Shown here in pieces: positions 17,449 to 26,238 of a stretch of DNA of 43,248 nucleotides (position 1 is the first letter of the stretch; each line of letters starts with the position of its first letter). Source of the DNA: MED-G82 sp964342675 (GTDB taxonomy: Bacteria > Pseudomonadota > Gammaproteobacteria > Magnimaribacterales > D2472); contig CAYFFR010000009.1 of NCBI GenBank assembly GCA_964342675.1, positions 1 to 43,248 of the forward strand, given 5' to 3'. The translations under genes were made by a program, and so were the position numbers. The notes beneath the pieces are model-generated. The model was not told where the DNA came from. It made no database searches and worked only from the letters and a program-made list of their open reading frames with translations.

Positions 17449-17454
17449 TATAAT
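17449..17454 (+). promoter_or_regulatory. -10 element of the tRNA-Leu promoter
   Basis: TATAAT lies 13 bp before the tRNA 5' end, which would start transcription a few bases upstream of the mature tRNA. The matching -35 region (TCGCAT at 17425-17430) is poor. Confidence 0.5.
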
Positions 17455-17467
17455 TCATGTCCGTTTT

Positions 17468-17552
17468 GGGGATGTGGTGGAACTGGTAGACACGCTAGGC
17501 TTAGAACCTAGTGCCGCAAGGCGTGGGGGTTCGACTCCCTCCATCCCTACCA
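17468..17552 (+). tRNA. tRNA-Leu (anticodon UAG)
   Basis: A complete type II tRNA with a long variable arm. The acceptor stem GGGGATG pairs with CATCCCT (first pair a G-U wobble) and CCA is encoded at 17550-17552. The D-arm is TGGTGGAACTGGTAGACA. The anticodon stem CTAGG/CCTAG frames the loop CTTAGAA with anticodon TAG. The variable arm GTGCCGCAAGGCGT and T-loop TTCGACT are intact. Confidence 0.97.
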
Positions 17553-17598
17553 TCTAAATTTAAATGTATCTTTTATCTAGCTTTGTTATATTAGCTCT

Positions 17599-19677
17599 AT
17601 GAAACATTTACTGCTAGCACCTTTATGTTTAATTCTTCTATTTTCATGTTCTGAATCTGATTCTTATTTTTCAAGGGCTTTAAATGCTGATTCTGAAGAG
17701 GATTCATGGTTACTTCATGGGCGAACTTATGATGAATCACGTTTTAGCCCTTTAAAAGATATTAATGATTCGAATGTTCAAGATCTTGGTCTTGCATGGT
17801 CGTTTGAAACTGGTACAAATAGGGGTCATGAAACAACACCCATTGTTGTTGATGGGATGATGTTTATTACCGCGCCTTGGAGCGTGGTTTTTGCATTAGA
17901 CCCAGTGACAGGAAAGGAGATTTGGTCTTTTGATCCTAAAGCAGATAAAGCCTGGGCAAGAAATGCATGTTGTGATGTTGTCAATCGCGGAGTTGCTGTT
18001 TGGGGAAATCAAGTCATTGTTGCAACCATTGATGGCCGTTTAATTTCGTTAGATAAAACATCTGGAGAAGTAAACTGGGATGTTCTGACTATTGATAAAT
18101 CAAAGCCTTACACAATTACAGGCGCACCTAGAATAATCAACGGTAAAATTATTATTGGTAATGGTGGAGCTGAATATGGGGTTCGAGGTTATATCTCTGC
18201 CTATAACGTTAAAGATGGATCTATGTTATGGAGATTCTTTACAGTGCCCGGTGATCCTAATAAACCTTTTGAATCTGAAGCTATGGCGCAGGCTGCTAAA
18301 ACTTGGTCCGGTGGAAAATGGTGGGAAGTAGGAGGTGGAGGAACTGTATGGGATTCGATGGCTTATGATCCTGAATTAAATCTTCTTTATATAGGTACTG
18401 GTAATGGCTCGCCCTGGAATCGGTATCAACGCAGTCCTGGAGGAGGAGATAATCTTTATCTCTCATCTATTGTTGCTATTAACCCAGATAATGGAGAATA
18501 TGTCTGGCACTATCAAACGACACCAGGAGATACATGGGATTACACAGCAACCCAACATATGATTTTGGCAGACATTGAAATCAATGGAGAGCTTAGAAAG
18601 GTTATTATGCAAGCCCCAAAAAATGGCTTTTTCTATGTAATTGATAGAACAGATGGAGAGTTTATTTCTGCTAAGAATTATGTCCCTGTTACTTGGGCCT
18701 CTCATGTAGATCCGAAAACAGGAAGACCGGTAGAGCTGGATGAAGGGAATCATAAACTATCACCGGTTCTAACTACTCCAGGACCGCTCGGCGGTCATAA
18801 TTGGCATCCTATGTCTTATAGCCCTAAAACGGGCCTAGTTTACATACCAGCCCAAGAGACTTTATTCATTTTCTCAACCGATACAAACTTTCAATACAAT
18901 CCTGGAACTTGGAATACTGCTCAACAAGTTGAAATGACATATCTACCAAAAGATCCTGAAGAGCTTGCAATGGTTGATTCAGCTACTGTGGGTTATCTTG
19001 TGGCTTGGGACCCTAAAATGCAAAAAGAGGTTTGGAGAGCGCAATATCAGAGGCCGTGGAGTGGAGGAGTATTATCAACTGATGGCAATCTAGTATTTCA
19101 AGGAACATCAGATGGAAGATTTATTTCATATGCAGCAGATAGCGGGGATTTGCTTTGGAGCATGGACACTGGACAAGGAATTGTTGCTCCTCCAATAACT
19201 TACAAAATTAATGGAGAACAGTTTGTAGCAATTCAAGTTGGGTATGGCGGTGCATATGCTTTATTAGGAGCTTTTGAACCAGCAAATGAAAATCCAGGAC
19301 GTAATGGAAGAATGATGGTTTTTAAATTGGGAGGCAAACAGCTTGAGAAGCCTATTAAAACTATTGCGCAATTAAATCCGACAATCACAGAACTGAATCC
19401 AGATTCATTTGTTATAGCTAGAGGTGAGTATGAATATCATGAGCATTGTCAATTCTGTCATGGTATAGCTGCAATAGGTGGAGGTGTTATACCCGATTTA
19501 AGGATGTTAGATTCAGAAGGAAATGCTAGATTTCTAGGTAGTGTTCTGGGTGGAGTCCATGGAAGTGGAATGGCATCATTTCAAGATGTTTTAACCATAG
19601 ATCAAGCCACTCAAATTCATGAATATATTAAATCTCAAGCAGTTTTAACAGGTGTTGCACAGAGTGCAGAGCAGTAA
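17599..19677 (+). CDS. PQQ-dependent quinohaemoprotein dehydrogenase, lipoprotein
   Basis: This is a periplasmic alcohol/aldehyde-type dehydrogenase of 692 residues. LILLFSC is a lipobox with Cys17, so it is probably membrane-tethered. The eight-bladed propeller shows its landmarks: adjacent Cys124-Cys125 (NACCDVVNRG), Glu192 and Asn269 for the metal (GGAEYG, GTGNGSPWN), and catalytic Asp314 in WDYTATQ. Residue +2 after this Asp is Thr, not the extra Asp of lanthanide enzymes, so calcium is predicted. A C-terminal cytochrome c segment has one haem site, CQFCH (617-621), passing electrons to the respiratory chain. A serine hydrolase gene follows 16 bp later. Substrate is unknown. Confidence 0.95.
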   Translation: MKHLLLAPLCLILLFSCSESDSYFSRALNADSEEDSWLLHGRTYDESRFSPLKDINDSNVQDLGLAWSFETGTNRGHETTPIVVDGMMFITAPWSVVFALDPVTGKEIWSFDPKADKAWARNACCDVVNRGVAVWGNQVIVATIDGRLISLDKTSGEVNWDVLTIDKSKPYTITGAPRIINGKIIIGNGGAEYGVRGYISAYNVKDGSMLWRFFTVPGDPNKPFESEAMAQAAKTWSGGKWWEVGGGGTVWDSMAYDPELNLLYIGTGNGSPWNRYQRSPGGGDNLYLSSIVAINPDNGEYVWHYQTTPGDTWDYTATQHMILADIEINGELRKVIMQAPKNGFFYVIDRTDGEFISAKNYVPVTWASHVDPKTGRPVELDEGNHKLSPVLTTPGPLGGHNWHPMSYSPKTGLVYIPAQETLFIFSTDTNFQYNPGTWNTAQQVEMTYLPKDPEELAMVDSATVGYLVAWDPKMQKEVWRAQYQRPWSGGVLSTDGNLVFQGTSDGRFISYAADSGDLLWSMDTGQGIVAPPITYKINGEQFVAIQVGYGGAYALLGAFEPANENPGRNGRMMVFKLGGKQLEKPIKTIAQLNPTITELNPDSFVIARGEYEYHEHCQFCHGIAAIGGGVIPDLRMLDSEGNARFLGSVLGGVHGSGMASFQDVLTIDQATQIHEYIKSQAVLTGVAQSAEQ

Positions 19678-19693
19678 AATAATATTTATTATC

Positions 19694-21007
19694 ATGAAAA
19701 AATTTATTTTAGGATTATTAATACTTCTATCCGTTGTATTTTTATCTTTTGGACTGATCTACTCTAATCCAGGGGTTACTTTACCTAAAATTCCTCCAGC
19801 AGATTCTAGCCTGCAACATCCAAAAGGCCTTTCATGGTTTTCTCGTGCAGCCTTAGATTTATTCTTTGATGTCAATATTTGGCGAGGTGCAGATTCAGGT
19901 TACGTTGCTATGTTTGCTAAAGATGGCCATGTCATTCATGCAACAGCTAGGGGTATGGCTGATATAGATAAAAGCATACCAATGAATATTGATACTCGAT
20001 TTAGAATTGCATCCATGACTAAACCCGTGACCGCTGTTGCAACACTCATTTTGGTTGAAGAGGGAACACTGAGACTTGATGATCCCATCGCAAAATACAT
20101 ACCACTAGCTTCAGACATTAGGGTTGCTGTTGATATGAACAGGTTGCCTGATGGTACATTTCTAACTGAACCTCCAGCAAGACCTATTACTGTGTTTGAT
20201 TTATTAACTTTTAGTTCAGGAGCTGGACATAACAATTCTGTTGATTATATTTCTAAAACATCATCAGATCTTGCAGGGTTGTGGGAAGATAATGATATTT
20301 ATGATGGCACAGGATCTTTGGGAGATCGAGTCAATCGAATCATTAAGATCCCTTTCTATGAACAACCAGGTAAAATTTGGCGTTATGGATGGTCAACAGA
20401 TATTCTTGCAAGAGTGATTGAAGTAGCCTCAGAACAGCCATTTAACCAGTTTCTTGATGAAAAAATTTTTAAGCCTTTAGAAATGGGAAATACAAATTTC
20501 TTAAGCATGGAAAATTCTTCTCAAGGCATTGCTGAAGTGTATTCTCGTAATGACAGTGGAAATCTCATGCTCATAGATACTCCAAGAAGCAATCCATTGG
20601 ACTGGACGCCAGGGAGCAGTGGTTTGGTGTCTAATGTTGGAGATTATATGAAGTTTGCCTTAATGCTTTGGAATCAAGGTGAATACAATGGAACAAAGAT
20701 TTTATCAGCTGACTCTATCTCACTGATGACATATCCGCACGTAGATGTAGGTGTCCTGACTAATCAAGTGGATGGGTTAGGGTTTGGATTGGGTATTGGC
20801 GTTGTCATTGATGCTGATAGATCTACTCCTATAGATAGAAACGGAGACTATTTTTGGTCAGGATTTTATGGCACAAATTTTTTTGTTAGTCCCGATACTG
20901 GCTTAGTGGGTGTGATTATGTCTCAAAACCAACCCCCAGAATCTTCTCCATGGCCTGGATCATATGGTGTTTTTATTGCGCCTGCTTTTGCTTTTTATGG
21001 CCTTTAA
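19694..21007 (+). CDS. serine hydrolase of the beta-lactamase/EstB family
   Basis: I start at the ATG at 19694, which gives MKKFILGLLILLSVVFLSFG, a signal peptide or anchor. A longer frame from 19652 overlaps the preceding gene and lacks this. The SxxK nucleophile motif is SMTK (Ser107-Lys110). The second motif is YGWSTDILARVIE, where Tyr acts as base in EstB-type esterases, and the C-terminal part contains FWSGFYGTNFFVSPDTG. This family mostly hydrolyses esters of small alcohols rather than antibiotics. Exported and placed directly after the PQQ dehydrogenase, it could release an alcohol that the dehydrogenase oxidises; this is inference. Confidence 0.92.
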   Translation: MKKFILGLLILLSVVFLSFGLIYSNPGVTLPKIPPADSSLQHPKGLSWFSRAALDLFFDVNIWRGADSGYVAMFAKDGHVIHATARGMADIDKSIPMNIDTRFRIASMTKPVTAVATLILVEEGTLRLDDPIAKYIPLASDIRVAVDMNRLPDGTFLTEPPARPITVFDLLTFSSGAGHNNSVDYISKTSSDLAGLWEDNDIYDGTGSLGDRVNRIIKIPFYEQPGKIWRYGWSTDILARVIEVASEQPFNQFLDEKIFKPLEMGNTNFLSMENSSQGIAEVYSRNDSGNLMLIDTPRSNPLDWTPGSSGLVSNVGDYMKFALMLWNQGEYNGTKILSADSISLMTYPHVDVGVLTNQVDGLGFGLGIGVVIDADRSTPIDRNGDYFWSGFYGTNFFVSPDTGLVGVIMSQNQPPESSPWPGSYGVFIAPAFAFYGL

Positions 21008-21034
21008 TATACATAAATGCAATAAAATAGATTG

Positions 21035-21490
21035 ATGAGAGATCATGACCATTATTTAGCAATTCAAAACCTAATTTATAAATATGCTTTATGTCTTGAT
21101 CAAGGCGACCTTGAGGGAGTAGCAGAATTATTTAAACATGGTGAAATTTTAGCTCCAGATTTAGGCACTTCTCAGAAGGGGTATGATGAAGTACTAAAAA
21201 CTTATCAGGAAGCAACTCGCATTTATTCTGACACAGGAACGCCTAAGACTAAACATATTACTTCAAATGTGATGATTGAATTTGATGATGACTATAAATC
21301 TGCTAGATCTGAATCATATTTTACTGTGATACAGGGAACAGAATCTTTTCCTCTACAGCCTATTATTTCAGGGAGATATCACGATGAATTTGCTTTAGAA
21401 TCCAATAGTTGGTTGTTTATGAAAAGAAAAATTTATATAGATCTAATGGGGGATTGCTCAGCTCATCTTTTATACGATATAAACGCTTAA
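21035..21490 (+). CDS. SnoaL-like (NTF2-fold) protein
   Basis: This 151-residue protein has the NTF2/SnoaL_4 pattern. HYLAIQNLIYKYALCLDQGD (about residues 6-25) is the opening helix with the conserved Asp, then VAELFKHGEI, TKHITSNVMIEF and ARSESYFTVIQ follow, with GRYHDEFALESNSWLFMKRK in the closing strands. Such proteins act as small cyclases, dehydratases or isomerases. There is no signal peptide, so it is cytosolic. It lies 27 bp after the serine hydrolase and probably ends that operon. Confidence 0.87.
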   Translation: MRDHDHYLAIQNLIYKYALCLDQGDLEGVAELFKHGEILAPDLGTSQKGYDEVLKTYQEATRIYSDTGTPKTKHITSNVMIEFDDDYKSARSESYFTVIQGTESFPLQPIISGRYHDEFALESNSWLFMKRKIYIDLMGDCSAHLLYDINA

Positions 21491-21510
21491 AATCATATAT
21501 ATTTCATATT

Positions 21511-21527
21511 TTGGCATGAGACTTGCA
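21511..21527 (+). promoter_or_regulatory. sigma-54-like (-24/-12) promoter
   Basis: TTGGCATGAGACTTGCA matches the RpoN consensus YTGGCACGrNNNTTGCW at all but one fixed position. The GG and GC pairs are separated by exactly 10 bp, as the holoenzyme requires. It is in the intergenic region before the TonB receptor, with the start codon 65 bp downstream. Whether this organism has RpoN is not visible here. Confidence 0.55.
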
Positions 21528-21591
21528 TCTAAATGTGTATATCAATAAATTTTGAGTTATTATAGAAAATAGAAATTTTAGGGGAAAAATT

Positions 21592-23949
21592 ATGAAAAGG
21601 TTGTTTTTGACAATGTTCTTTGGTGTTTTTGCTTTTAGCATTACAGCCCAGGACATAGAAGAGGTCGTAGTAACCGCAAATAAGAAAGAACAAACTGTTC
21701 AAGAGATACCAATGAACATCACTGTTATTTCTGAACAAACTCTTGAGGATAGAGGTATTCTGACACCAGAAGATTATTTAAGAACTCTGGCGGGTATTTC
21801 TACTCCTGGTGGTTCTCGATTCTTTACTTTTAGAGGATTGAACACCAGCACATCTCAAAGAGCTTCTGGGACTACCTCAGTGTTTATAGATGAAATAAAT
21901 GGTGGCATCAATAATTTATTTGATATAGAAAGAGTCGAGGTACTAAGAGGACCTCAAGGAACTCTTTATGGTTCCAATGCAATTGGTGGCACTATTAGAT
22001 ATATAACTAATAAGCCTGATAGTTCAGCTGCATACGGTAAAGTGATGATTGGTTATGGAGATAAAGCCAAAGCTTCAGATCAAATTGAAAAATTAAACGT
22101 CATGTATAACTTGCCGCTGACATCTGATTTAGCTTTAAGAGCAGTTTATACATCTTCTGTTAGCCCTGGAATCTATAAGAATATACAAACAGGCCAAATG
22201 ACCGGTGAAGAGGAAGACACTCATATTATGTTGACTCTTGGTTTTGATGATGGCGGTCCTTTAACAGGAATGATTAGATATTATCAGACTGTTAGAGATG
22301 ATTTTGGAATCAAAGAGCCTGGCCAGGATAAACCAGGTAATGCTGATGTTTATGTCCCGAATTGCTTGTCTTCAGGAACTACAGCAAGTTTTTGGTATAA
22401 CTGGGATGGACAACCAACTTGCGCTCGCTTGGCTGGTATTGCTAATGAATTTGGCATTGCTTTAAACAGTTTTGATCCCCAGTATTCTCATGCCTTAGCT
22501 TCAGATGAGATACATGAAACAACGGTCACTACTATAGTTACCCATCTAAAATATGCTTTTGAAACATTTAATGTTGACCTTATTGTTCACAAGAAAGAGT
22601 TTGAGGAGGATTACTATACTGATTGGGCTCGAATTGATATGGATGATTTTGTCCCAGCACCTTTATGGGTAGATGACAAAGATGATGAATCAACCACTGA
22701 AGAGATTAGGATTACATCTAATCCTGGCCCTATAGAGTGGACCATTGGTTATTACAGATATAGCTTTGATGGTGGGAGTGGAGTTGTTGAAACTCAATAT
22801 GCAATAGATGCAGAATGGCTTGATTATGTTGCGACTATAGCTGGAGGCTTACCATCTGGTTCTTATACAGGAGCTGTTTATTGTCCTCCTTATTGTGAAG
22901 GATCAAAAGGATACCCGAATTTATACTATGGTTCAGTAACTGATTATTCCTATCAAGACGAAACATCCTATTACGCTCAATTTGATTTTAATATAGCGGA
23001 TAATCTAACTCTTACTACTGGAATCAGAGACTATAAGCTGTCTGATAGTTTTGGAGGCAGAGAGTTTGGAATTTTCTATATAGGAAATTTTGGATGTCCT
23101 GGAACGGTTGATGGGCCTGATGGTGTTAATTGTAGTCAAGAATCCGGTACCGAAAGTGATACAAGGACGAAAATAGCATTAACTTACACACCAACAGAAG
23201 ATCTAACTCTGTTTACCACTCAAGCTTCTGGATATCGTCCGGGTGGAAATAATTCACCACTACCATATTTCTGTGCCCAGGACCCACTTGCACAGAAAAC
23301 CTTCTCTAGAAGGTATAACTCTGATGATGCAGAGACCACTGAATTTGGAGTAAAAATGAGGGGTAGTAATTATCAATTTAATGCTACTTACTTTATGGTA
23401 GATTGGCAGGGAATTATCATTAATGTTAGACCTGGTTGTGGATGGGGTTTCAACTTTAATGGTGGTGAGGCTGAAACTAAAGGCTGGGAAATAGATTTTG
23501 CTTATTCTATTAATGATGCGTTAGCACTTGATTTTTCTGGTAGTGTTATGTCAGCAGAAACCACAATTGATATTGACTCTCTTGGTGCTAAAGCAGGGGA
23601 CAGGCTACCTAACTCAGTTGAAGAGCAGTTTAATTTAGGCTTCGTTTACGATACTAGCATCATGTCATATCCAGCTTTTGCTAGAGTAGACTTGAACTAT
23701 TATGGAGATAGTTTTGCTACTTTTGCTGAGAATCCTTTAAATAGTTCTCCAGACTATAAGAAGTTAAATTTCAATCTAGGCATCAATATTTCAGATTCTC
23801 AAATTTTACAGCTATCGATTGATAACTTAACAGACGAAAGAACTGAGGCATTTATATATGCTATGGAAGATACTTCTTGGAGGCCAAGAAACTGGATGCA
23901 GTGGATACCACCTAGAAGCGTAGTTTTAAAATATACTTTAAGCTTCTAA
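21592..23949 (+). CDS. TonB-dependent outer-membrane receptor
   Basis: This 785-residue receptor has a signal peptide (MKRLFLTMFFGVFAFSITAQ), a TonB box IEEVVVTANKKEQ and a plug with FRGLNTSTS and IERVEVLRGPQGTLYGSNAIG (the classical ERVEVLRGPQGTLYG motif). Its barrel ends in VLKYTLSF. ATG is preceded by AGGGGAAAAATT. Cys pairs occur in barrel loops (YCPPYC, FGCPG), which may form disulfides. It follows the dehydrogenase/hydrolase/SnoaL genes and probably imports their substrate or a related compound. It has its own candidate promoter and a strong terminator. Confidence 0.96.
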   Translation: MKRLFLTMFFGVFAFSITAQDIEEVVVTANKKEQTVQEIPMNITVISEQTLEDRGILTPEDYLRTLAGISTPGGSRFFTFRGLNTSTSQRASGTTSVFIDEINGGINNLFDIERVEVLRGPQGTLYGSNAIGGTIRYITNKPDSSAAYGKVMIGYGDKAKASDQIEKLNVMYNLPLTSDLALRAVYTSSVSPGIYKNIQTGQMTGEEEDTHIMLTLGFDDGGPLTGMIRYYQTVRDDFGIKEPGQDKPGNADVYVPNCLSSGTTASFWYNWDGQPTCARLAGIANEFGIALNSFDPQYSHALASDEIHETTVTTIVTHLKYAFETFNVDLIVHKKEFEEDYYTDWARIDMDDFVPAPLWVDDKDDESTTEEIRITSNPGPIEWTIGYYRYSFDGGSGVVETQYAIDAEWLDYVATIAGGLPSGSYTGAVYCPPYCEGSKGYPNLYYGSVTDYSYQDETSYYAQFDFNIADNLTLTTGIRDYKLSDSFGGREFGIFYIGNFGCPGTVDGPDGVNCSQESGTESDTRTKIALTYTPTEDLTLFTTQASGYRPGGNNSPLPYFCAQDPLAQKTFSRRYNSDDAETTEFGVKMRGSNYQFNATYFMVDWQGIIINVRPGCGWGFNFNGGEAETKGWEIDFAYSINDALALDFSGSVMSAETTIDIDSLGAKAGDRLPNSVEEQFNLGFVYDTSIMSYPAFARVDLNYYGDSFATFAENPLNSSPDYKKLNFNLGINISDSQILQLSIDNLTDERTEAFIYAMEDTSWRPRNWMQWIPPRSVVLKYTLSF

Positions 23950-23970
23950 CTTAAGTATTAATTTCTAAAA

Positions 23971-23995
23971 AGCCCTGTTTTCAGGGCTTTTTTTT
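23971..23995 (+). terminator. intrinsic terminator after the TonB receptor
   Basis: Stem AGCCCTG/CAGGGCT (23971-23977 with 23982-23988) with TTTT loop is followed by a run of T residues to 23995. It starts 21 bp after the receptor stop. Confidence 0.95.
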
Positions 23996-24028
23996 AAAAT
24001 TTGTTATTATAAAAAAGAGGAATTGAAT

Positions 24029-24799
24029 TTGGATAAGTATGAAATAGCAAAAGATTGGTTGCCCAGATATACAGGCATGCCTGTTGATGGGTTTGGTGAT
24101 TATATTTTATTAACAAATTTTCAAGACTATGTTGAAAAATTTGCTGATAAGTTTGACGTTGATATTAAAGGCAAATCAAAACCCATGAGTTGTGCTACCA
24201 ACAATGATGGTTTAAGTATTATAAATTTTGGGATAGGCTCCCCTAATGCTGCAACCATCATGGACTTATTAGTTGCTAGAAAACCAAAAGGTGTTTTATT
24301 TTTAGGTAAATGTGGAGGATTGAAAGAAACATCAGAGATCGGTAATTTTATTTTGCCTATAGCAGCTATTAGAGGTGACGGTACTTCAGATGATTATTTT
24401 CCTCCCGATGTACCAGCTTTACCTTCATTTAAATTACATAAATTTGTTTCTGATAAGATTCTGGAAACTGATTCAGATTATAGAACAGGGGTTATTTACA
24501 CAACCAACAGGAGAGTTTGGGAACACGACAAAGTTTTTTTAAAGAAGCTTAGAAAAACTACAGCAATTGGAGTGGATATGGAGGTAGCAACCATCTTTAT
24601 AGTTGGACATTACAATGAAATTGCAAGAGGAGCTTTAATACTTGTATCAGATGTACCAGTAACACCAGATGGAATTAAGACAGAAGAGTCTGATAAAAAA
24701 GTAACATCTAAATGGGCTGAAAAGCATTTGGATATAGGCATAAGATCTATGACAGAGATTGGAAAGTCTGGAGAAAAAATTAAACATTTCAAATATTAA
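24029..24799 (+). CDS. amn: AMP nucleosidase, short (Bacteroidetes-like) form
   Basis: This protein hydrolyses AMP to adenine and ribose 5-phosphate. It closely resembles the roughly 258-residue AMP nucleosidase typical of Bacteroidetes, with DWLPRYTGMPVDGFGDYILL near the start and then INFGIGSPNAATIMDLL. LFLGKCGGLKETSEIGNFIL, the GDGTSDDYFPPDVPALPSF loop, YTTNRRVWEHD and DMEVATIF (nucleoside-binding Met-Glu) follow. It lacks the extra N-terminal domain of the E. coli enzyme (about 480 residues). Two TTG starts exist. I prefer 24029 because GAGG (24017-24020) is 8 nt upstream, against 2 nt for 24023. It is followed after 3 bp by a desaturase gene. Confidence 0.9.
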   Translation: MDKYEIAKDWLPRYTGMPVDGFGDYILLTNFQDYVEKFADKFDVDIKGKSKPMSCATNNDGLSIINFGIGSPNAATIMDLLVARKPKGVLFLGKCGGLKETSEIGNFILPIAAIRGDGTSDDYFPPDVPALPSFKLHKFVSDKILETDSDYRTGVIYTTNRRVWEHDKVFLKKLRKTTAIGVDMEVATIFIVGHYNEIARGALILVSDVPVTPDGIKTEESDKKVTSKWAEKHLDIGIRSMTEIGKSGEKIKHFKY

Positions 24800-24802
24800 T
24801 TC

Positions 24803-25732
24803 ATGAATATTAGAGATCACATTAAAGATTTAAAGCATAATCACCCCAAACTTTTTAAGAAATCTTCACTGTGGGGTGGCGCCATGGTTGGGCATGCGTG
24901 GTTAATGATATTAGCAGCTACAGCAACTGCAGTTTATTTTAATAATATTATTGTATCGATTATTGCAATAATGTTGATAGGTTCTCGTCAGCTTGGATTG
25001 GCTATACTGATGCATGAAGCTGCTCATAAAACATTATTTAAAAACTCTAAGATCAATGATGTGATTGGATCGTGGTTTTGCTCATTACCAGTTATTTATG
25101 ACCTTAAAGCATATCGTTCTTATCACCTAACACATCATAAAAATACACAAAGCAGCAATGACCCTGATTTACATCTTTCTTCTAAGTTTCCTGTAACCTT
25201 ATTAAGCATGACCCGTAAAATTTTACGAGATCTGACCGGAATAACAGGCCTTAAGCTCCGGTTCTTTCAATTCAGATCAATGTTTAGAGACTCACAAAAG
25301 AATGCTGCCAATACAGCCATTAGATTTTTTCAATCAATATATAAATACCTTATTTCACAGGCTATTATCTTTGTAGTATTTCTATTTTTATTTAACATAC
25401 AGGCATATTTGATATATTGGCTGATTCCACTGATTACTTGGATGCAGGTTGTTACAAGAATTAGGAACATATCTGAGCATGCTATGGTTAGCGATAATAT
25501 TAATCCGTTATTACATGCAAGAAGAACTGATGTGAACCTGTTTGAAAGAATCTTTTTTGCACCCTATTATGTAAATTATCATTTAGAGCACCATTTATTA
25601 GTCTCTGTTCCATTTTTTAGATTAAAGAAACTAGCGAAATTATTAGATCAAACTTTTAAAAACTCTCAAATGGAAGTTCAAAAAGGATACCTTAAAGTTC
25701 TTAAGTTAGCTATTACCTCCAACTCATCTTAA
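24803..25732 (+). CDS. membrane fatty acid desaturase
   Basis: This 309-residue di-iron membrane enzyme has the three histidine boxes of the desaturase superfamily: HEAAH (71-75), HLTHH (108-112) and HLEHH (260-264). Hydrophobic segments are placed as in acyl-lipid desaturases and related hydroxylases. It introduces a double bond (or hydroxyl) into an acyl chain at the inner membrane using O2 and an electron donor. The gene lies 3 bp after the AMP nucleosidase gene, an unusual pairing. Regiospecificity cannot be predicted; a sphingolipid- or carotenoid-type substrate is not excluded. Confidence 0.93.
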   Translation: MNIRDHIKDLKHNHPKLFKKSSLWGGAMVGHAWLMILAATATAVYFNNIIVSIIAIMLIGSRQLGLAILMHEAAHKTLFKNSKINDVIGSWFCSLPVIYDLKAYRSYHLTHHKNTQSSNDPDLHLSSKFPVTLLSMTRKILRDLTGITGLKLRFFQFRSMFRDSQKNAANTAIRFFQSIYKYLISQAIIFVVFLFLFNIQAYLIYWLIPLITWMQVVTRIRNISEHAMVSDNINPLLHARRTDVNLFERIFFAPYYVNYHLEHHLLVSVPFFRLKKLAKLLDQTFKNSQMEVQKGYLKVLKLAITSNSS

Positions 25733-25776
25733 ATAAGATTTAATAGGTTGATAACTAAAGATTCCCATTACTAATT

Positions 25777-25805
25777 TTGGATTTTTCTTAATTAATGCTT
25801 ATCAT
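25777..25805 (+). promoter_or_regulatory. candidate sigma-70 promoter
   Basis: TTGGAT (25777-25782), 17-bp spacer and TATCAT (25800-25805) lie 30 bp before the ATG at 25835, in the 102-bp gap after the desaturase. Assigned by eye. Confidence 0.4.
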
Positions 25806-25834
25806 ATGCTTCTACTTAAAGTTAGGTTAATAAA

Positions 25835-26236
25835 ATGGGACGCTTTACCAAGATATCTTTATATATTCTTTTACTGTATTTTGTTGCTCAAGCAGTAGGG
25901 TTTATGTTCTTTTATGATGCCTTTTCTAAGCCTTGGTATTTATTCGCTGTAGATTTTACTCATGAGGAGTTAGTAATATTTAGGGAAAGAACTATCTTAC
26001 CGGCTCTATTTTTAACACTAATCTATTTTATATATAGGTATTTATCTGGCAGAAACCCAACATCACCTATATGGCCTGTATATGTTGTTATTATTTCTTG
26101 GGTAGTTACGCAAACAGTTTCATTCTTTACATTAGAGAAGATCTCCATCACTCAAATAGTTACGTATATAATTAGTCTTTTTATATTAGTAGTAGTGAGG
26201 CAAGCTCATTTAAAACGGAAAAATGAGATATTTTGA
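25835..26236 (+). CDS. four-helix membrane protein, unknown function
   Basis: This 133-residue protein has four hydrophobic segments (about 5-25, 50-67, 80-97, 104-122) with few charged residues between them. I recognise no family. Its end abuts the next small membrane protein (a TTG start there would overlap the stop), so the two are probably translated together and may form a complex. Confidence 0.7.
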   Translation: MGRFTKISLYILLLYFVAQAVGFMFFYDAFSKPWYLFAVDFTHEELVIFRERTILPALFLTLIYFIYRYLSGRNPTSPIWPVYVVIISWVVTQTVSFFTLEKISITQIVTYIISLFILVVVRQAHLKRKNEIF

Positions 26237-26238
26237 AT

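Noticed and set aside
17468..17552. tRNA-Leu as an integration site for a mobile island
   Set aside because: No integrase, no repeat of the tRNA 3' end nearby and no change in gene character; the flanking genes look like ordinary chromosome.
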